Assembly (NCBI GenBank): GCA_905221605.1
Contig: CAJNDS010002811.1
Span: forward strand, 186,001 to 250,000
DNA from: Symbiodinium natans
Lineage: Eukaryota > Sar > Dinophyceae > Suessiales > Symbiodiniaceae
Reading direction: 5' to 3'
Length of the DNA: 64,000 nt
Part shown: positions 1 to 10,820 of the stretch, piece by piece
How positions within the stretch are numbered: position 1 is the first letter of the stretch
Layout of the letters: each line of letters opens with the position of its first letter
Made by a program: the position numbers and the translations under genes
Notes under the pieces: model-generated
Told to the model about the DNA's origin: nothing
Seen by the model: the letters and a program-made list of their open reading frames with translations, nothing else
The model's database searches: none

Positions 1-540
1 GAGGCCTCCCCCCTTTATCTTGCATCAGCATGCAAGGATCCGAAGTCAGAGCATTCGGAGCACAAAGCATCTAGGACTGCTGCAGCTGGCGTGCTTTGGA
101 GAGCCCCGTACAGCAATCGACATGCTGTGTTTCTTACAACTCCGCCGATGATTTTGCAATCCTAGATCTACTGCAGCATTTCCACGAGTAGTTCTTGTAG
201 AACCACTTAGTAAATAAAAAGAGACGTGAGAAGAAGAAGACAGAACTAGTTCTATATTCGGTGTACAAATGGTGGATTTCCAAGATATTCACAAAGCCAC
301 TTAACGATTTTTGTACCAGTTGGTAAGGACATAAAGGTTGTAGCTCCTGTAAAATGTGGTTTCGCCGACAATCGTAATCGCCAAGCCGAGCACCGGGAAT
401 CAATGTTTGTTCACTGGGAAGAGCAGAGTACTGGTAGAGGAAAAGGAAGAAATTCGAAAAGATCGACGGCCAGGTATTGGACCGGAAGGTGCAGCACGGC
501 AGACTCCTCAGCGCGTTCACAGTCTCACTGAAGACTTCAG

Positions 541-625
541 AGCGCTCTCTCGCTCTCTCTTTCAGAGAGTTCTCTCTTTATGAGCTCGCTCGCTCTCTCT
601 TTTTTTTCTCACTCTCTTTCTAAAC
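541..625. repeat. CT-rich low-complexity tract
   Basis: Imperfect CTCTCT/CTCG repeats with a T8 run. The region 1-1200 otherwise holds no exon I can support; short open frames around 356-583 and 632-889 have no recognisable family. Confidence 0.8.
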
Positions 626-1202
626 GAGAGCATGTTCTTCTCTTGGCTTGAGGTTGGAGTTTCCAGGGGCGCTCCAAGAGCTGGACCTGGACCTAACCCG
701 CAAGGAGCCCCGACTTTTGGACACACGGCCACTCACGGTCACTGCTCTCCACGTAGGGGTATCATGTGGATATCATGCGGGTACCATGTGATGAAAAGTT
801 GTGCCTTTGCGTCTCAAGGTTTCAGAGAGTCCGTACTAAGCCTCAGTCATTCTACATTACGTCAGAAAATGATCATCTATGATGCGTGAAAAGTATTAAG
901 TAGAATCCAAGAATAGAGACGGGTGGTTTGGCCGAAACTTCCCTATCTTAGCATGGGATGCCTGGGCGCGTGTGGGAAGTGGTCGGTGGCGAACAGACAG
1001 GGGGCCTTGTGGTGAGGAGTGGCGACCCTTGGCTTTGAATATCTGATAATCTGATGTTCTCGCTAGTCGTGTTCCTTCGATTTCCTTCACTTGTGAAGCA
1101 GCGAGGCTGACCTCTCCTCCCCGAAAGTGGAGGGCAGGCTTGCAACAGGAGAGCAGACATGAGATGAAGTTGAGATGTTCTGCGATACGCGTTGCACTCC
1201 AG

Positions 1203-4200
1203 TGGAGTGCAAGTTGCGAGGAGCCAGGGTGGAAGAAGTGAGCTTGCAGCGTGACCGATTGCACTACAAGCTGCTGACTGGAGCCGGCCCGGCTAAGGGC
1301 TGGGTTTCTCTCAAGCTGAAGGTCGGATGCCAGACGTCCCACGAGTTTGTTTTTAAGGTGTCACCCTGGTGTGTGTGTTCTAGTCGAACTAGACTTGGTG
1401 CAGGAATGCTCTTAGCAACATGCTTCGTGGACATGTGTCGGCATGAGCAGGAGAAGCCGTTGCTACAGCTTCGGCATGAGGACCGATGAAACCCAGCCCG
1501 AGGCACAAGTTGAACTTGAATGTTTTGTGCCAAATTGCGCAAGGACTCGGCTCCACATGGTGCTCACCGCGACATGTCCAGCCTTTTTGGTCCATTAACT
1601 GGGGGCGACATTGAGACCGTCCCGATCGCAGAGGATGTGCGCCTTCGCGTCTCCACGATGCTCGTCTCATCACAGCAGGGTTGCATATGAAAGTCTGATT
1701 AGCAGCTCAAGGGAAGGGCTGAGCACATCTCGCTCTAACAGTTGACTTGATCTCTCCAATGCTCTTCAGAACTTGGTTCCAAGGATCAGTGACATTCACG
1801 TCGACATGAAGCAGAACATGGAATGGTTCCGCAAACACCTGCCTCAAAAGGCTGCTGGCCAGTTCAATGTGCTCATTCTGCCCGGATGCTCGCCTTTGTC
1901 TTTGTTTGGAAAGTCCCTCAACCTCTGCATGCACCATTCCTCCGGAAGACCCCACAAACAAGCACGTGGCAAGTGCTCTCTTCCTCTGTTGTTGAAGCTT
2001 CGCAGCAGAGGCGACGTGTCGGATGACATGCCCATCCTTCGGGAGACCTTTCAGATGCTGACCGTGGCTTGCCAATCAAAAGATTGTGGGTAAACGATGA
2101 ACCATGATGAGCCTAAAGCTGCCCACACGACTTCGCAAAGTCACGTTTTGGTTTTCTACATTTTTCTACCCCTTTGAGGACAGATTCGACATGGTGTGCT
2201 ACACAGCTGGCAACCACGACATGTGGGTGAGGCCACGGGGAGCTCCAACGACACACAGGACGTGACACGAGTTTTACAAGGTTGCAGTGCAGGAGGGCTT
2301 CTAAAGATACTCAGGCGTCCTGGAAGCCCGGCAGACTCACTGGCAAAGCTTCGCGACATCTGTGACCTTTGCCAGTCGTTGGGGGTGCGCCTTCGGCCAG
2401 TCCGATTCCGCCTGCATAGCAAGGACCTTCTGCTATTTGGGCAAGCACTGGGCGAGCATGTTTTTTTTTGTCATATCTTGCCCTGCCTTCAAGAATCTTG
2501 AAATCGAGGGACCTTGCAATCCAAGGCTTGTGCCGCTGCTGTCCTTCTATGCATCTTCCTGGGATCAGGAGCCCGACCTGGAGTGGTGCCCTCCTGAACA
2601 GACACTTGGAGGATGAGAGGGGAAGGCAGGGAAGTTTGTAGGAGATGAAGGTAAAAAAAAAGTTTGGGGTGCTCATATTTACTCAGCTACCAAGCAGTCG
2701 GACGGTGATGTTTCGATTCAGCACAGACCCTGTGCGGCAGCGTCAGAGGCGCCACTCTGAAAGGCCGACGTTGAAGCGCAGTGTGAACATGAGAGCAGCT
2801 TTTGGTCAGGAAAGCAATGGCCGGTTGGCTAGACTTCCGCATCCTCAAATGGCCGCAAGAGCTGATAGACGAGGTTATCTGCAGGGAGGGTGAGTTCAAG
2901 TTTGGAAAGGATGGCACCTCCACTGCCATCAGCGACTCTTGTTTGACTTGGACAGTCGGCAAAACATATCAGTTTTTGTCTAGGTTCGGCGAGGATGATG
3001 CACAGTGTTCTAGAGCATCGACATGCTTATACATGAGATGATAGTATCTGAAGACTGAAGACGAGAGTTGGAAGACATTTCTTGTTGACGAGAAACTCTT
3101 GTGACTGTTGCAAAGTCTTGTTTCCGGAAGAGTCCAGTTGTTGCAAGGCCTAGGACTGTTCAGCAGAAGCTTTTTTTTCTCCCTGTCTCTCTCTCTCTCT
3201 CTCTCTCTGCCTCTCTCTCACCTTGACATCCACATCAAGCAAGTATCCTGCTGGTTGCATGCTTCCTGACACCCTCGTGTCACGTCACCACGGCAAACCC
3301 TCCGAAATGCCACAGCCAGCAATGAGATGGGCCCGCTGAAGAAAGTCACGCATACTGCCTCATACTGCACATCAGTGTTAAGCTGGATTGCTCCACTCAT
3401 CTTCCCAGCAATCTCGAGCACCAAGCTGATTCAGGAGATATTTGCGGAAATGAATGAACCGCTGCTGGAGGGCGTCGCAGCCATGAAAAGCACCTGTGAG
3501 AGTGATGGCCGTGATCTCATCACCATCTCCTTCTCGCATTATTTGCCCAGACAGGCGCCTGGACGACCAGAGGATGTGTGGGATCTAAGATTGGACACTT
3601 TGAACATCTTGAGCTGTGGCTGCACGTCCTGGGAGGAACTCTTCCCTGAGAAGCGCTTCTTGGTCGACTCCATGCTGCCAAAGGCCAGGCATGTAATGCT
3701 TGTCTTTTGTGTGCAGAATATACCACGAAGTACCCTTAGGACCACCAAGTATCCTTACAAACATAAGGGGGAAGGAGTGCCATAAACTCGATTGTTGCAA
3801 AGGCGATTTGTCATAATGAAACCTGTCGCACATGGGAGGATGATGCGCGCCCACAATGTCCGCGTAGCTGTTCTTCACACGTTAGACACTCTCGCCGTGG
3901 ACACAAACCAGAAGAAACAACGTACAGATCTTTGGTGGGGGCTCATACATATATATATATATGTTAATACAAGATGCCATTCATGTGATCAATCCGCAAT
4001 TGATGGAAAAGGTCTCCGGATCGCGTGCGCTGGAGAGCCAGATTCGGCGCTTGCAGCCCGAAGTGCACATCTTTGGGCACTCGCACCTCACTGTTGATAA
4101 TATATTAGAAGGGCAGCGCTACCTACAGTGGGCCCTCGGTTATGTGAACGAGCAGAAGGGCATGTCCAGAGCTGTTGGCGACACAGGAATTTTGCTGGTG

Positions 4201-4624
4201 TGTCTTGGCTCTTTTCATTGAAGCTCATTGAAGGGTGCAATTGAGTGCATCGAGCTAGAGCTCCGGCTACTTGGAGCCGCCCGTCGACAGGTTCGATTCT
4301 GGCGGCGACGAGCCTCACGTGGCTCCGATTCAAGAGACATTCTGGGGACGATACTTTGCCAAAGGCTTGCGAGATCCTTCCCAGACATGTCCCGCACCCT
4401 TTGTGCGAAGCATGCTCGCGAGAATCGGCATCACGCCAGTGCCCAAGTTAAAGAGAAGTTCGCTCTTGACGCCAGGGTTGAGTCCAGGGACTAGCAGATT
4501 GTGAAAGCAACAGACGGACGCAGAAAGGCTGCCGTACGACGACGAGTACTACAAATCCACGCCGAATCCTGGCGGGCCCATCCCTACTTACGAGGGGTTG
4601 TACGATCCAAGATGGCGGCTCTGA
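1203..4624 (+). CDS. Calcineurin-like metallophosphoesterase with N-terminal SH3-like segment (about 13 exons)
   Basis: Predicted metal-dependent phosphoesterase of the calcineurin-like superfamily; substrate unknown. All five metal-binding blocks are readable in order on separate exons: SDIHVD (exon 1770-1884), GDVSDD (2011-2063), AGNHDMW (2179 to about 2230), SFSHYLPR (about 3413-3554) and FGHSH (4012 to about 4197). Between them lie exons at 2315-2398, about 2515-2587 (VPLLSFYASSWD), about 2806-2889 and 3636-3683. The last exons are 4259 to about 4446 and 4514-4624, ending in TGA at 4622. The first recognisable exon, 1203-1321, carries RGARVEE...GWVSLKLK, an SH3-like segment I recognise from other dinoflagellate proteins; it joins exon 1770 in phase 0. 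Introns keep frame with GA (1885), GT (2064) and GC (3555, 3684) donors. The true start lies upstream of 1203 and was not found. The phosphoesterase call is strong; exact ends of some exons are not. Confidence 0.85.
3172..3222. repeat. (TC)n microsatellite in a phosphoesterase intron
   Basis: TC dinucleotide repeat flanked by T-rich sequence, inside the intron between the exon ending near 2889 and the one starting near 3413. Confidence 0.85.
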
Positions 4625-4694
4625 GCATCGAGAAAAGGCAGGCTTTGCACTTCGGCAGGGTTGTGTGTTAGATACGGGCAGCAAGCTTAGCCTA

Positions 4695-5160
4695 GAATAA
4701 GTTGAGCAGTGGTGAGCATGACATGTGCCTTGTGCATGTCGGCAGCCGATGCCACGTGTTGACAGTAGCTTTAGACTCTGACAAATTATTAGGCAGCATC
4801 GGTTTTGGGAAAGCTGAGTCCACTGCTGATCGATGACCCAGAGTGAATGCCAACGTGCATGGGTGCTTTTTCGTCACTATGAAATCAACAGAACTTTCGG
4901 GAAGCTCTTGCCATGTCTCAGCTTAGGTTGTGGCATCCGAGCTGTGGGAGCTGCAGGGCTACGCTTGCCAGGCACTCTGCTGAGGTCCTTCTGCCAAGCG
5001 GCCGCAGCAGGGTCGAAGCACGGCATGTCGGCAACTGCAAAATTGAGCACATGGCAGGTTGCGACTCATCCTGCAGAAGTGTGACATCGGGCCTGAAGGG
5101 GCCAAGGTCCCGCGCAGAGATGCGGCATGAAAAAGCAAGATGCGTAGATAGCGCCGTGGT
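4695..5160. other. Spacer after the phosphoesterase
   Basis: Open frames are present on both strands (for example 4913-5419 +), but none shows a recognisable domain. I see no clear exon before the leucine-rich-repeat segment that starts near 5170. Confidence 0.4.
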
Positions 5161-5169
5161 CGTAGGCTC

Positions 5170-7030
5170 TGGCCCTGCCTCCAACCTTGGAGCGCCTGGA
5201 GCTCGACCTCTCGCCACAGCCTCAGCTCCTTTGTCAGGTGTTGTCAGAACCGGTCATGTTGGGTGTTCTGCGTTTGATCACACATCGTCGCAACAGATTG
5301 CAGCCATGGTTGGCTGGCGCGAGCAGTGGCAAACTGAGGCACTGCCTCATCGGTCCGCTTGGGGCCTCCAATCTGCAGGCCGATGCCTCGCCAAGAGTGT
5401 TTCTATGACTATGGTTTGAATTGTAAAGTCATGATTTGGTTTTTGCATGGTGCTCGCAAGCTTGATTTTCTACTGTAGTTGTGCTACAGCTGATCCGAAA
5501 AGCCGACAAGCCGATATAAGCCGATACAACAGATAAATCGACATGCCGATGAGCGAACGGGCCCCCTGCACCCATGAGATTTTTCAAGCATGTCTGAAGC
5601 CCCCCAGGATTAACTGGATTAACCGAGTCGGTTGCTACACGTTATGGCTATTGTTGCAGGTGAAACTTCACATGTAGCCTTTGAGCCTATTCATCAATCG
5701 AAGGACGCTCGCTCAGCAAGCCCCATGAGAAACCAATGGACGCTACCTTGCTTACATCCAAAGAACAACTGGCCTCATCTGAGCGCACTTATCCTGGCCT
5801 TGCATCGCCGTACTAGCAGCAGTGGGAAGCAGTCTGACAGAACGCTCGCAAACAGAGAGAGTGGGCGTGAACGACCGCAGGCAACGGCCAGTTTCACCTT
5901 CTGCCCAGCCAATAGCCAACAACCCGTCCTTCTACCCTTGCAGGGTCTGGATGCATTCTATGACTAAATTAGTAGGCTATCGCTAGTGTATGTCCACGAA
6001 ACAGGCATTGGCTACGAAACTTGAGGTAAAGCCTAGTTTGTTGTGTTTGGATCCTGCCGCCAGTTTCCTGTATGCTGTGAGTGCTGAACCACCAGTGCTG
6101 AGCGTGCGCGCTTTGCACTTGGCTTGTCAGTTCGTTCTTGTTCGCGTCGGCCTCAGACCAGTCCCGTGCCTGAAAAAACATCCTTTTGCCCTCAGAAGTC
6201 GTCCCTGCCATGCGGCTTGCCTTGGCGGGTGAGTCGTGAGGGCCAGCCAGCTAGGCAGGTGGCAAATACAACGCCCCTAGCCTTGCACTGCGCATTGGCT
6301 ACATAGCTTCGATATAATCTAGCAGAGCAGTAGACCCATGTCCAGATGCAGCATTGTTTCTCCACGCCAAAGGGTCAAGGTTCAGGTTTCTGCCTTGTGC
6401 GAGTGTGAGCATCGAAGCCCCCAATCATGTGCCCCATCAAGCCCTACGCCTGCTGAGCTGAACTAAGGCCCTATCAGCTGGCCCATTAATCTCGGAGCCT
6501 GACTACTGTTTGGGCCAGTTATTAATGAGGCTTCTGGGGCTCAGGGCAGCCGTTGTTCCACCCTCACACATCACACACCACAGAAGGGCTTGCAATCTCA
6601 AAACGAAACGCGAAGGCTACACAAAACTTCCCCTGCACCCACCATTACACACCACCCCTGCACCAACCCCCCGTCCGCACACCGGGGCAAAGGAAAAAGG
6701 GGGCAGGAGGGGGTTCGAGGGATAGAAGCCAATAAGCCGGCCCGGAAGCCCAGGACCTCTTCCGAGGTGAGCCGGTGGGCCTGTGGGCTCACCGGCACGT
6801 CGATTTATCAGATCGGCTTTGTCGGCTTGTATCTTATTGGCGTTCATTGGCCTTTATCCTTTTATCCTTTTTTTCGGCTTGTCGGCTGCCGCGCTTCCTG
6901 CCAAGAAAGCACCCTTGAGCTGTGTATGTGAGAGATTGGTTTGCCCTTAAGTTACCACGTGGATTGGCGGAGCTGGACCTCAGCCTGCTGCGATGCGGCG
7001 TCGGAGATCGTGGTGCCAAGGCCCTCTCTT
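5170..7030 (+). CDS. Leucine-rich-repeat exons (partial gene)
   Basis: Two short + strand segments read as leucine-rich repeats. LPPTLERLELDLS lies at about 5178-5216, and GLAELDLSLLRCGVGDRGAK at about 6961-7021. Dinoflagellates have many LRR proteins with this L-x-L-D-L pattern, usually protein-binding and of unknown partner. The two pieces are about 1.7 kb apart and the space between is largely an inverted-repeat element, so they are plausibly two exons of one gene, but no splice junction linking them could be shown. A similar string (RKLRLDLARC) recurs near 18750 and may belong to another LRR unit. Gene ends are unknown. Confidence 0.35.
5495..6890. repeat. Inverted-repeat (foldback) element, arms about 80-110 bp
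   Basis: The left arm (about 5495-5575) holds AGCCGACAAGCCGA followed by GATAAATCGACATGCCG. The right arm (about 6777-6890) carries the reverse complement with substitutions: CGGCACGTCGATTTATC, then TCGGCTTGTCGGCT. The 1.2 kb between the arms has no recognisable transposase. This looks like a non-autonomous, MITE-like or introner-like element lying between two LRR exons. No target-site duplication could be assigned by eye. Confidence 0.6.
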
Positions 7031-7039
7031 CAAGTCCTC

Positions 7040-7900
7040 CTTACTCCCCACAGAGTCACTGTTCTCTTGCGGAGACGCACTGTGCATCACTCAGTCACTG
7101 GGGTCCGTTGATGGACAGTGAGCAACCCAGGGGTTCTCTCATTCTTCCCTGCAGCTACTGTTCGGCTGCAAGCAAAGAGTAGATGTTGTCAACAACACGG
7201 CGGCCGGGGCCACTACAGCGCCATACAGGCCGCGAATTCCAGAGATTGCTCGCTGTTAGTGTTGCAAAGTGAGACCTGGTGCAGTCGGAAGGTGATGCAG
7301 CCATGGCTACGAGGCTCGCTTGATTGCATGTGACTGCTCTTTGACACTGGTCACCAAAGCAGACACGAACCGATTCCTGCAGACATGTCGAGGTGCCTTT
7401 GCCATGACTATTTGCTGGCGATTGGCGGTTGGCGCAAACACGACCCATGACACTGACACGGACTATGTGCCACCGTGCAACGAATCGCATCTTTGGGACG
7501 GGCATCACGCAACTCGGCTGACAAGAAGAGCAAATCAACTCCGAGATGCTTTGGTTGGAATCAAGCTCTACAGAAACTCATGACATCTCATGAAGCATTC
7601 CCGACGCATTCCATCTACTGGTGCCACGAACGCACCGCCGTCACATAAGGTGTGGTGGGATTGTTATTTCGAGTCTAAGCGGCACTTCAGAAGATCAGCA
7701 CACAAACAAGTCTCATTCCGCCCAAAGAACCGCCGCAGCTGCCAGGAGTATGAGCACTACGAAGAAGTAACTGTGGTGGCTCTTGTGGGCATCACATTGC
7801 GGCTCAGCCGAAGACGCGTCGAAGTTCTTTAAAGTAAAGTAAATATTGTTGACCAGGTCCTGAAGAGGGTGCAAGTGCAAGCATGGACACGTTTGCCACG
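7040..7900. other. Stretch with no assignable gene
   Basis: Several open frames overlap on both strands (for example 7155-7538 -, 7590-7832 +). A frame at about 7749-7832 could be a real exon end, but no domain or paired splice site supports it. Nothing else is visible. Confidence 0.3.
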
Positions 7901-7926
7901 ACATTCGCGGAAAATCGCAACGATAG

Positions 7927-8395
7927 TTGAGGCTTGTCGACCTCCTTGAGCACAAGCTAGACCACCTGGCTGAGCATTCTCCAGCCAGCCTGCCATGTTT
8001 AGCCTTCGCACGTGCTTACACAATGCATGAGGTAGGTGTGTGTGTGTGTGTGTGCTTGACTTCAGGAGTACGTGCGGGCGATGATGGAAGGTCGAAAGGA
8101 GACCCGTAGCACTGCTCGGCTGACTTGCAGGCTGCATCGTCGCGGTCATGGTTGAGACATTGAACCAAATTCATCTAAATGCACCTTATGCTCTCCTGTC
8201 ACACACACATGAACGTGTTGCGACATGCGTGTCAAGTCAGGAGCTGGCCGCTCATGAGTTGGAGAAGAAGAGTGTCGAGCCTCTTTGGGCCGTTTTCCTG
8301 AACCGGGCAACCGCAGAGTTCACAGTGTTGGGCATTCTTGTTTCTTGGCGGCAACATGCAGCAACCGAACAGCCAAATCATGTTCCTATATGCTG
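7927..8395 (+). CDS. Weakly supported exons, unknown protein
   Basis: The + strand frame reading LVDLLEHKLDHLAEHS (about 7930-8031) ends at a GTAGGTG donor followed by a (GT)n tract. A frame opening at 8066 after TTCAG reads EYVRAMMEGRKETR. A third frame from about 8131 reads CIVAVMVETLNQIH, and a fourth (about 8236-8340) reads HELEKKSVEPLW then a hydrophobic EFTVLGILVSW. Composition and splice-like borders suggest coding sequence. However, the two implied introns would be only 34 and 25 nt, so this model may be wrong. Function unknown. These could be early exons of the membrane protein whose pieces continue to about 16 kb. Confidence 0.3.
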
Positions 8396-8647
8396 AAGCT
8401 GCCTCGTCATTGCTCCACGAAAGCTTTCCATAGCTGCCACAGAATCTGGTCCGTGAGGCTTTCAGCAAGTAGGCAAGTTTGCACCCAAGCCTGGATGCAA
8501 AAAAGGCAAGTTTGCAGATCTATGTTGTCCTTCATGTCATGCAGCTTGTGAGACCCGCCGCTCCCAAGTGTGGTGTTGGGTTGCAAGTCAGGCAAAGAAC
8601 GGTTTGATCTTCTCGCACATCAGGGCCAGAAATGGAGCACTCCGCCC

Positions 8648-8735
8648 CCCCCCCCCCCCCAATCCCCCCCTCCCTTGCCTCCCCCACCCATCCCGCCCCC
8701 CGCTCCCGCCCTCCCTTCCTCCTGGTGGGTTGTTT
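8648..8735. repeat. Poly-C / C-rich tract
   Basis: A C run at 8646-8660 is followed by CCT/CCC-rich sequence. Confidence 0.85.
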
Positions 8736-8762
8736 TTAGGGCTTGGAGGTTGTTGCCCTCAA

Positions 8763-8812
8763 CATCATCATTATCATTATCATCATCGTCGTCGTCATCA
8801 TCATCATCATTA
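8763..8812. repeat. (ATC/GTC)n trinucleotide microsatellite
   Basis: About 16 ATC/GTC-type triplets in a row. The polar repeat peptides they would encode are artefacts. Confidence 0.85.
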
Positions 8813-8873
8813 GGTTTCCTCTCTGCTGTGGTGCAGCTGGTTTAGGCCCACCCCCCGCCGATGTGGCGTGGTT

Positions 8874-8978
8874 GGGGTTAGGGTTTAAGGTTAGGGTTTA
8901 GGGTTTAGTTAAGGTTAGGGTTTTAGGGTTTAGGGTTCAGGTTTAAGGGTGGGGGGTTTGGGGTTTAGGGTTTAGGGA
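8874..8978 (+). repeat. Interstitial telomere-like TTTAGGG tract (degenerate)
   Basis: About a dozen degenerate units of the plant/dinoflagellate-type telomere repeat TTTAGGG, with variants TTAGGG, TTTTAGGG and TTTAAGG, oriented 5' to 3' on the + strand. It is flanked on both sides by G- or C-runs and microsatellites. It sits far from any window end, so it reads as an interstitial relic rather than a chromosome end. Confidence 0.8.
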
Positions 8979-8998
8979 AGGAGGGTGGGTGGATACGA

Positions 8999-9053
8999 TG
9001 GGGGGGCGGGGGGGGGGGGGGGGGGGGAGGGCCAGCGAACCGAGAACCGGGTC

Positions 9054-9090
<37 letters not shown>

Positions 9091-9120
9091 TAATTTGTTG
9101 GGGTGGGGGGGGGGGGGCGG
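8999..9120. repeat. Poly-G runs with (TA)n and (CA)n microsatellites
   Basis: Two G runs (about 9001-9028 and 9103-9117) bracket a (TA)n run at 9053-9067 and a (CA)n run at 9068-9090. Confidence 0.9.
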
Positions 9121-9159
9121 GGTTCGCAGTTCCATCCGTTTGTCATTGCGCTTGCAAGA

Positions 9160-9850
9160 AGAGAAATGTTCCAGTTGATTGGTCACCTGTTTTGTTTTCT
9201 GAGGCCTTCTTGCTCTGGGTCTGCAAGATGTTCGGGGCCTTTGTCGCCATAGAGAGGGCTTTCCTTGACGTAAAGGACATTGCTCTCCCCGATACTGCGG
9301 AAGAGTATCTGCACACCACGGAGGATGTCCACATGCAACTGTACTGAAGTGGTGTGCTCTGTCATTGAAATTTTGGATGGAACTCCAAAAATTATCGGAT
9401 TCAGCGTCTGCATCAGGCAGGTGCAGTGATGCAGTAAGTTCTTGCCTGTGGAAGAGCCCAATGAACACCAAAAATCCCAGCGCAACCGGAGCAGAGCAGC
9501 GGTCGCGGCTGAGCTTGGGGCCCACTAACACTAGAGGCCCTAGTGTCGGAGACTCCTCCACCTCCCGACTTTGCCGAGAGCCCCCCCATCACAGGACGTG
9601 GACAGCGAGAGGAGCGGGATGAGGGAAGTGACATGAACAGACCCAGACGGTTTTCTTTTGATCAAGACACCAAACGGTTAGAGCCGCAGCGAGTTCATGC
9701 TGTTTTTTTGTGAAGTTCCTGTCTGCTTAAGGCACTTGTTCATGACCTTCTTCCTCTACTATGTGATCGTGGGTTTCAGCTTGGTGAGCGCGCAGCGTAA
9801 TATGGCCGCTTGGGCTGCTGCTCGCCAGCAGGGTCAATTGTGGTCATGAA
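9160..9850 (+). CDS. Exons of a probable multi-pass membrane protein, unknown
   Basis: A + strand frame at about 9195-9345 reads a hydrophobic LLWVCKMFGAFVAIERAFL and then TAEEYLHTTEDVHMQLY before a stop, so a donor probably precedes the TGA. At about 9740-9828 a second frame reads MTFFLYYVIVGFSLVSAQRN, a clear membrane segment. The pairing of an acidic/histidine stretch with a following transmembrane helix suggests adjacent exons of one protein. No family could be named and the gene limits are unknown. Neighbouring pieces at 10.8-12.3 and 15.7-16.1 kb may belong to it. Confidence 0.35.
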
Positions 9851-9867
9851 ACATGGTGGTGTGCTCT

Positions 9868-9925
9868 GTCCCTGTCTCTGTCTCTGTCTTTGTCTCTGTG
9901 TGCGTGTGTATGCGTGTCAGGTAGT
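9868..9925. repeat. Imperfect (CTGTCT)n repeat
   Basis: Imperfect hexamer repeats CTGTCT/TTGTCT followed by a short GT-rich run. The stretch 9930-10340 holds no exon I can support. Confidence 0.8.
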
Positions 9926-10339
9926 GGTACTGCATGTAAGGATATGTAAGGGGGGGCCTATTCGTAGAAGAAGTGAAGCCCTAGAAGGTCACCTTCAGGC
10001 CTCCAGACTCCAAATCACATTAGCTGACTTAGTTAGCGTATGAATTACGTGCAATGTAGCTGTCTAAGAGCACGTGCTTCGGCGATGGCCCGGCTTCGTG
10101 CAAAGTGACGTGATGTCGCGGTGTGCAGCTACAACATGACGATCCAGGCACTAGTTACACTAATTACACAGGTAGTTGACGGAGCCGTCCCTGATTCGCG
10201 AAGTGATCCTGAAGATTTGTCGCCGCCGCAACTAATAACGTGCTGATACTGTGATGTTCAGAGGATGCCAGAGGCTTAGATTCTTGGCAACAGGTGGCCC
10301 TGGTCAATCCCGTGCACAGATAGACTCCACAAATTTTCT

Positions 10340-10620
10340 GTCTGCAGCATGGTCACGACATGTCTGGCCCGCGTGAGAGCCCTCGAAGCCAAACGGAAGA
10401 TGTCTTCGTACATGACATGTGATGACTCAGTGCTGACCGTTAAAACAAAGAGTCCAAAGAAGCCACGATCAGGGCGGAGCAGGTTCATTTTGGAGCTTCG
10501 GAGAGCTTGGGCACAGTCAGCACGGTGCCATCCGAACCAGAACAGGGTCCTGAGCCCATTTGGGCAACAGATCAAGAGCAGACAAGGCTAACATGATTAG
10601 CATGAGCCTTGGGTACTTTT
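10340..10620. other. Ambiguous open frames on both strands
   Basis: A + frame (10349-10591, with KMSSYMTCDDSV) and a - frame (10276-10575, with MYEDIFRLASRAL) are both open and both look protein-like. Nothing decides between them. The neighbouring exon at 10821 favours the + strand. Confidence 0.25.
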
Positions 10621-10820
10621 CATTGGGTTTGTTTTCCGTCACCAACTTGAGGAATCCTCTAGAAGCTTCCACGAGCAGAAGGGCAGCACCAGGAAAGTCA
10701 TCCAAAAGGCCTGCGCGTTGTTTCGGCACGACTGAGCGTGTGGACGGTACTTGATCTATCCGTGCCCCAAGCCTTTTCAGTCTCGATGTACTTTGCAGCA
10801 AGCATTTGCCGCATGCCTTG

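Noticed and set aside
4289-4300. GGTTCGATTC resembling a tRNA B box
   Set aside because: It lies in a phosphoesterase exon and no cloverleaf or A box could be formed around it.
9052-9561. 169-codon minus-strand frame
   Set aside because: It runs through poly-G, (TA)n and (CA)n repeats and has no domain; shadow of low-complexity DNA.
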